Both the position numbers and the translations under genes were made by a program. Below, one piece after another: positions 61,667-64,000 of a stretch of 64,000 nt of DNA. This DNA comes from Todiramphus chloris collaris (lineage: Eukaryota > Chordata > Aves > Coraciiformes > Alcedinidae): positions 7,873,838 to 7,937,837 of the forward strand of contig JANVCC010000076.1 in the NCBI GenBank assembly GCA_025345505.1, read 5' to 3'. Under the pieces are notes generated by a model. That model searched no databases. It was not told the DNA's origin and saw only the letters and a program-made list of their open reading frames with translations. Position 1 is the first letter of the stretch; each line of letters starts with the position of its first letter.

Positions 61667-64000
61667 TTTTCCAGATTCACAAGCAAGCCCTTGGATAGCT
61701 CACTGCAGCTATCATTGCAGCATCACATCAGAATGGCTGCACTCACTGGTGTAAGTTATGAGACACATCTACTCACATATTCATACATACAGAACAAACA
61801 AAGCCATGATTTCCATGATTTTCAGAAACAGAAGTGATAAAAGGTTCCTTATAAAAAAAAAAAAAACCAGACGTTCTGTGGTTTCAGGTTTCAGTCTGTA
61901 ATGTAATGAGCTATAAGAACAAGTCCATGCTGGTATTCACTTGATTCTAGTACTTACATACCTCACTCATACTGGCTGATTACCATTCTGACAAGACACT
62001 CTTCCCTCTCTAGGCAGGAAGAACTCTATTTCATACCTCAACAATGAAAGCTCAAAAACACTTAATTCAATTCTCCACTGAAACCAGCATCAGAGAAAAG
62101 TTTGAATAATGTATGTGCCTTTAATCCGTGGCCCCACTGCTCCTCCAGTTCTGTCTCTACCTTGCTCTTGTTTTCCTGTAGCATTTTGAATCGGAACGGA
62201 TTAAGCATGAGGGACCTTCCCACAGTGCAAGCTATTTGAGAAATTAAACAAAGCCCTCTAGCTTAATTAGCCTTCTCCTGAGGTGAAAAACGCCTTTTTT
62301 TGATGTTGCAAAGGAGGTTTCTGACTATGCTAATAACTGACATTTAACCATACACTTCCTGAGCTGGGGTGGTAAATGTATCATTCCCCAGACTTCACTA
62401 ATATAACTGTTAACTCACATTACAGACCCTGCAGGAAAGGTTGCAAAAGGAATAGCAGCTCTGCCGCATTCGCATGCCCAAGACACGCGGCTAATGGCTG
62501 CAAGTATTAAAGCTTGTTACAGCTTCTTCCAGGCTCTGAACAGGGAAAATCCTTCACAGATAGAACACCTGAGAAATGCTTAACACCAATTCTCTGCTTG
62601 TGATGGAAATCCATCATGAGAAAGCAATTTGAAAAGCAGGAGGTAGATGAATAATTCAGTAAAAAAGATGTCAGTAACTGAACAGACAATGGAAGAACTG
62701 CTTCTTTTCTTGGTGCTGTTGTTATCATTAGAGAGGAATGAACAGAGGTCACATCACCCTTACACAAAATAATAAACAGTTTCAGATAAATTAAAATGGG
62801 ATTAAATGCATTTGGCATAGCATCAAAATACAACAAGGGCAATACAGTTTTAAATGGCAAAATAAAAAATATTTTCTATGTGACAGTTATCCCGTGGAGA
62901 TTTAGGCTATAAAAATTGTTGAGAAAAACGGTTTACAGGACTAAAATATATATATATATGTATATATACATAAAAATCAGATTTACACAGCAATTGTTTA
63001 ATAGAGGATTACATCAGGAAAGGTCACTTTATATGTAAATAGAACAACCCAGGCTAAGTTAAGTGTATGCGTGAAGATCTACACATATCTGTGTAGTGGG
63101 ATGAGGGAAGGGGGAAAGTATGGAATTCACAGAACACTCATCATGATTTTGACCACTGTGTTCTGTTCCTTTACCTCATTTCTCAAATATTCTGCAATCT
63201 GAAGTGTATGTGAGTGTGTTTTGTTCAGGCTTTATAGCTCTTGGGAATGAAGAATATCTTTTCTTAATATAAAATATCACAACAGTCTTCTCTTATAGAA
63301 GAAACAGAATATAAATATTTCCCATGGTTCTCCTTTGTGGCTTTAGTTCTGATTCTGCCTCCTCTGACCTTTTACAGATAGTTTGTCCTGCAACTTTGGA
63401 AATGTGTCTTTCTAATACTTTGGTGTTAGATGGCCCTGCAGGAAGAGGATGTATTACTAATTCTAGGAGAAGTGAAAAACATTCTGGTGATATTACCGCT
63501 GCCAAAATCCTTTAACAAATCTAAGTGTTATTTTTACTTTTCCAAGGAATATTTAATGAACATCAAATATTCATAGAGGATAGATAATACTTAAATGACA
63601 TCTTTAAATGATTAAAAATGTGCAATTCTCTGGTAGTGATTACTACATCAAGGCCTACAATACATTTTCATTAGGCACAAACTGTCTCCAAGGTGATACC
63701 AAGAAAAAAAATATTTCAGAACCCCGCTATTTGTTAGGAAGTGCACATCCATGTTCACATCCTCTGTTTTCAGGATGAAAAATTGGTGTTTGGGTCACTA
63801 GTAGATAAGATGACAGATAAAATTAACCAACTGGTAAGGTAAAGGAAAGGTCCACTAAGCCCATCATTTTACCCCAGCCTGTGTTCCATTTGGCTACCCT
63901 CGACATTAGTCTCTTCTTCTGTAATTAAACAGAAGGTATTCTCATTCCCAATCACAATTTTGTTCCAACAGACTGAATACCATTTGGACACGAGACCACA
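61667..64000. other. AT-rich noncoding DNA
   Basis: No gene recognised. It has A14 at 61853-61866 and a TA repeat at 62946-62972. The interval 62200-62530 is non-repetitive, with AGCTTAATTAGC and a few CpGs near 62463-62490, and is another candidate conserved element. The 117-codon minus frame 62507-62860 has no recognisable domain. Confidence 0.6.
62946..62972. repeat. (TA)n microsatellite
   Basis: An imperfect TA dinucleotide run interrupted by TG and CA. Confidence 0.9.

Noticed and set aside
62507-62860. 117-codon minus-strand open frame
   Set aside because: No domain, signal or conserved motif. The neighbouring sequence is ordinary AT-rich DNA.

Overview
The window looks like an AT-rich, gene-poor stretch of a bird chromosome (intergenic, or inside a very long intron). 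The evidence is the repeat content. Most recognisable repeats are CR1 non-LTR retrotransposon copies with the 3' terminus typical of sauropsids (a ...CCTTCCAACC... run followed by 8-bp ATTCTATG/ATTCTGTG units). There is also a solo LTR that I recognise as a widespread avian endogenous retrovirus type. No bacterial-style gene organisation, tRNA, rRNA or CRISPR is visible. I found no host protein-coding exon that I would defend. Open frames outside repeats reach at most about 130 codons, match no family I know and have no convincing splice-bounded context.

Layout. 1-16262: unique AT-rich DNA with a GC-richer patch at 2150-2625 and a CpG-containing patch at 3640-4060. 16263-16358: A-rich/CAAA low-complexity tract. 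22430-23003: ancient minus-strand CR1/L3-like RT fragment followed by a 58-bp tandem duplication. 28701-29170: diverged plus-strand CR1 3' region lacking its terminus. 31098-31130: strong imperfect palindrome with two E-boxes. 32225-32790: second ancient minus-strand CR1/L3-like fragment. 33801-34172: CR1 3' fragment with an intact terminus. 37870-38225: minus-strand solo LTR. 40840-43757: the largest element, a 2.9-kb 5'-truncated CR1 carrying recognisable but broken endonuclease and reverse transcriptase domains, with an AT microsatellite inside the RT. 43931-44045: CR1 internal scrap next to a perfect hairpin. 49540-49680: possible MIR-like SINE. 53328-53668: CR1 RT fragment still open through the catalytic motif. 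54212-54266 and 61565-61666: short CR1 3' tails. 54370-54850: GC-rich island of unknown origin.

The elements do not form a working system. Every CR1 and LTR copy is truncated or mutated, and no autonomous element is present. The better-preserved CR1 copies all lie on the plus strand, whereas the two oldest-looking CR1/L3-like fragments and the LTR lie on the minus strand. The remaining interest is in possible conserved noncoding (enhancer-type) DNA, which needs cross-species alignment, and in the unexplained GC-rich and CpG-bearing patches. All repeat assignments were made by eye from remembered family patterns, not from a database search.
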